DNA from: a virus
Strand: one strand, 5' to 3'
DNA: 25,252 bases
Virus record (IMG/VR): IMGVR_UViG_3300009428_000064
Span: 1-25,252 of that record
The notes under the pieces are model-generated. The model was not told the origin of the DNA. It saw nothing but the letters and a program-made list of their open reading frames with translations, and made no database searches. A program made the position numbers and the translations under genes. Shown one piece after another: positions 23,694-25,252 of this stretch; the first letter of the stretch is position 1, and every line of letters starts with the position of its first letter.

Positions 23694-23719
23694 GAGTTAG
23701 CTCAATCATAAACTAACTC
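23694..23719. repeat. Inverted repeat beside the terminator
   Basis: GAGTTAG (23694-23700) and CTAACTC (23713-23719) are perfect 7-bp inverted repeats around a 12-nt spacer. There is no T-run directly after either side. It lies between the 264-aa gene and the strong terminator hairpin, so it may stabilise the transcript end or be a protein-binding site; this could also be chance. Confidence 0.4.
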
Positions 23720-23745
23720 GTAACAAAAACAGATAGACTACAAAC

Positions 23746-24540
23746 TTACGAAAGTTTCTCTAGTCTAGCAAGGATCTCATCATATACTAATGAACCCTTA
23801 TCTGTTAAGCAGAAACGTACCAATATATCTCTAGAGTCTTGGCCTGCAGGACAGCTAACAATTAACCTCCCTGAATCAAACCAATAAGCACCATCAGGCT
23901 TACACGATAGTATCTGAAACTCTGTAGCTTGAATGACGGCAGACCGACATTTAACACGAGGGTCATCAAACATTCCCATAAAAGCTTCAGGCTTAGACTT
24001 CGCTTCTTTTAAAAGTTCTCTTCTTATCTCTAAATTCTTTTGAGAAATATTTATACCTAAAGAAACAGCGACTGATAACAGCTCATCCATATCTTTATTT
24101 CTCACCATAGCAATTGCATCGTGAGCCAAAAATTCATCAGCTACTTCTTTTTCTGTGTCTTTTGTTCTGTCAACAACTAAGAAAATGGTTCCTCCATTTG
24201 ATCTATTGTCAGGGTGAAGATCAAGAAATGCTTGAAGGTTTGGTTTACTCTCAGGAACTATTAGCAACCCATCTCTAAAAATTATATGTTCTCTTCTAGA
24301 CTGATTGCTTTGTTCGTCTTTATAAATACTAGGCTCTGAAGGGCAGTATCTAATTCCTCTTACTTGCTTTTTTTCAGGGTCGTAGTAAGTGGCTTCACTA
24401 ATAATCTTACAGACTACACCTCCTCCTTTGGGGATTTCGTAAATTTTAGATAAAACAATAGGTGCTTCTTTCTTTACGACTTTGTATCCTGTCTTTTTAG
24501 CCACAGGAGCTGCTTTGGGGTTTTTGACTTGATTAGTCAT
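23746..24540 (-). CDS. Conserved capsid-neighbour protein (264 aa)
   Basis: A 264-aa protein of the group found beside major capsid genes in many Bacteroidota and marine phages, as I recall the pattern: strand-rich YDPEKKQVRGIRYCPSEPSIYKDEQ, then HIIFRDGLLIVPESKPNLQAFLDLHPDN (residues ~83-112), an acidic DRTKDTEKEVADEFLAHDAIAMVRN helix, and a LLKEAKSKPEAFMGMFDDPRVKCRSAVIQA helix before a final strand/helix end. The N terminus is Lys/Ala/Pro-rich and probably flexible. Function is unknown; a head-associated or assembly role fits its place between the capsid gene and the connector genes. It has its own terminator on each side. Confidence 0.62.
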   Translation of the reverse strand: MTNQVKNPKAAPVAKKTGYKVVKKEAPIVLSKIYEIPKGGGVVCKIISEATYYDPEKKQVRGIRYCPSEPSIYKDEQSNQSRREHIIFRDGLLIVPESKPNLQAFLDLHPDNRSNGGTIFLVVDRTKDTEKEVADEFLAHDAIAMVRNKDMDELLSVAVSLGINISQKNLEIRRELLKEAKSKPEAFMGMFDDPRVKCRSAVIQATEFQILSCKPDGAYWFDSGRLIVSCPAGQDSRDILVRFCLTDKGSLVYDEILARLEKLS

Positions 24541-24560
24541 TATTAAATAATATTAAATTA

Positions 24561-24591
24561 AAAAAAAAGGGAAGGGGAAAATCCCCCTCCC
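24561..24591 (-). terminator. Terminator after the major capsid gene
   Basis: On the minus strand GGGAGGGGG (24591-24583) pairs with CCCCTTCCC (24577-24569), 9 bp with one G-U, over a 5-nt loop and followed by a run of nine T (complement of 24568-24560). It lies 13 nt after the capsid gene stop and is the strongest terminator in the window. It should restrict or attenuate read-through so that capsid message is the most abundant. Confidence 0.82.
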
Positions 24592-24604
24592 AAATAAAAA
24601 ACAA

Positions 24605-25252
24605 TTAAGCTCCTTTAAGTAAAACGTGCTGGTTAGCAGCGCGTGTCACAAGACAAGCCTCAGAACGATAGTTGAACTGAAGATCATCAACATTAGTGTT
24701 ATGAACACCTAAGATAGAACCTGTCATCCAGTGCTCTAACTCACGGCTATAACCATTGGTATCCTTGTAGTTCATCTCCAAAGCGTTAGCACGAATGCCA
24801 GTCTTAGGATCAACAACTGTAGTCATAGGAATCATAGCTCCTATATACTTAGAACCAGATAACAATGTAGGATCATTAAGAAGTTTCCAATCGTGCTTAT
24901 GGAAAGTATACCCTCCACGAGTGAATGATTGGAATCCTAAGTCAGCTCCACCGCCATCACGGCCACCGAATGCGTTAACACCAGTAGTTGTAGCAGCAAA
25001 ACCTGCAGCTCCCGCTAGACTAGCGACCATATCGTCAATAGCTAAACCTTGTGCAGTGTTAACATACATAGCGTACTCAGGAGTAGCTCCTTGCTTGTCC
25101 AATTCAGCAATGATATCGTCAAGGTCAGAAAAACTAGAAATAGCACCACCAGTGTTTACGATACCTCTAGTCTCAAGAGACGCAAAGTAACCTTCACCAG
25201 CTGTAACTCCTGCTGCAGCACCTGTTAGAGTGTTGCCAAGGGTTTCGCCTAA
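24605..25252 (-). CDS. Major capsid protein, C-terminal part (partial)
   Basis: The frame is open to the right edge of the window and encodes the last 215 residues; the TTG near 25102 is an internal Leu, not a start. Reading: TLGNTLTGAAAG, GYFASLETRGIVNTGGAIS, then LDDIIAELDKQGATPEYAMYVNTAQGLAID, a helix plus strand typical of the HK97-fold E-helix/P-domain boundary, then GRDGGGADLGFQSF, SKYIGAMIPMTTV, and a conserved end with FNYRSEACLVTRAANQHVLLKG. High Gly/Ala and Thr content and a strong terminator directly after it fit a highly expressed capsid gene. The N-terminal arm lies outside the window. Confidence 0.75.
   Translation of the reverse strand, partial: LGETLGNTLTGAAAGVTAGEGYFASLETRGIVNTGGAISSFSDLDDIIAELDKQGATPEYAMYVNTAQGLAIDDMVASLAGAAGFAATTTGVNAFGGRDGGGADLGFQSFTRGGYTFHKHDWKLLNDPTLLSGSKYIGAMIPMTTVVDPKTGIRANALEMNYKDTNGYSRELEHWMTGSILGVHNTNVDDLQFNYRSEACLVTRAANQHVLLKGA

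Noticed and set aside
24795-25190. 131-aa frame on the plus strand opposite the capsid gene
   Set aside because: It is antisense to the conserved capsid reading frame; Pro/Ala/Ser-rich composition is typical of such shadow frames.

Overview
The window is a piece of a double-stranded DNA phage genome, AT-rich and almost gapless. It is most likely a short-tailed (podovirus-like) phage of a Bacteroidota host, probably a marine flavobacterium. Four things point that way: the portal-proximal ring/adaptor proteins and giant muzzle-like tail protein resemble those of crAss-like and other Bacteroidota podophages; a VirE-N/BT4734-type primase is fused to a DnaB-like helicase; the spanin carries a Bacteroidota-style lipoprotein signal; and a TAnnTTTG-type promoter element is visible. 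Host and family assignment are inference. Terminase, portal, DNA polymerase and endolysin genes are not in the window, and I see no tRNA, CRISPR array, IS element or integrase.

Left module, plus strand, 1-7393: a chain of tightly packed, often overlapping genes for DNA metabolism. In order: the end of an unknown gene; a MazG/Nmad1-like protein; an ERF-type single-strand annealing protein; a 56-aa coupled small protein; a PD-(D/E)XK exonuclease; a small protein with an SSB-like C-terminal tip; a perfect terminator hairpin; three small unknown genes; a protein with a DnaA domain IV DNA-binding helix-turn-helix; the primase-helicase; a RusA-like Holliday junction resolvase; a 74-aa protein; a glycosyltransferase; a second PD-(D/E)XK-like nuclease; a terminator; and a 34-aa cysteine-containing microprotein whose stop codon overlaps the stop of the converging spanin gene.

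Right module, minus strand, 7390-25252 (read from right to left): the 3' part of the major capsid protein, a terminator, a conserved capsid-neighbour protein, a second terminator followed by a promoter-like element, two ring/adaptor proteins, a 1697-aa muzzle/tail-tubular protein, three probable internal (ejected or cargo) virion proteins of 336, 651 and 1884 aa, and then a lysis cassette of a two-TM holin candidate, a one-TM coiled-coil protein and a unimolecular spanin candidate.

The left genes would copy and recombine the genome: exonuclease plus ERF annealing, SSB-like protein, primase-helicase and resolvase. The right genes would build the head-tail connector and tail, load the ejection proteins and lyse the cell. 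The points most worth a second look are the DnaA-IV protein with an unassigned C-terminal half, the glycosyltransferase lying in the replication operon of a phage that also has an Nmad1-like gene, the DT[VIL]-repeat spanin, and the shared GG-containing motifs and GE-x-x-G-like motif of the internal virion proteins.
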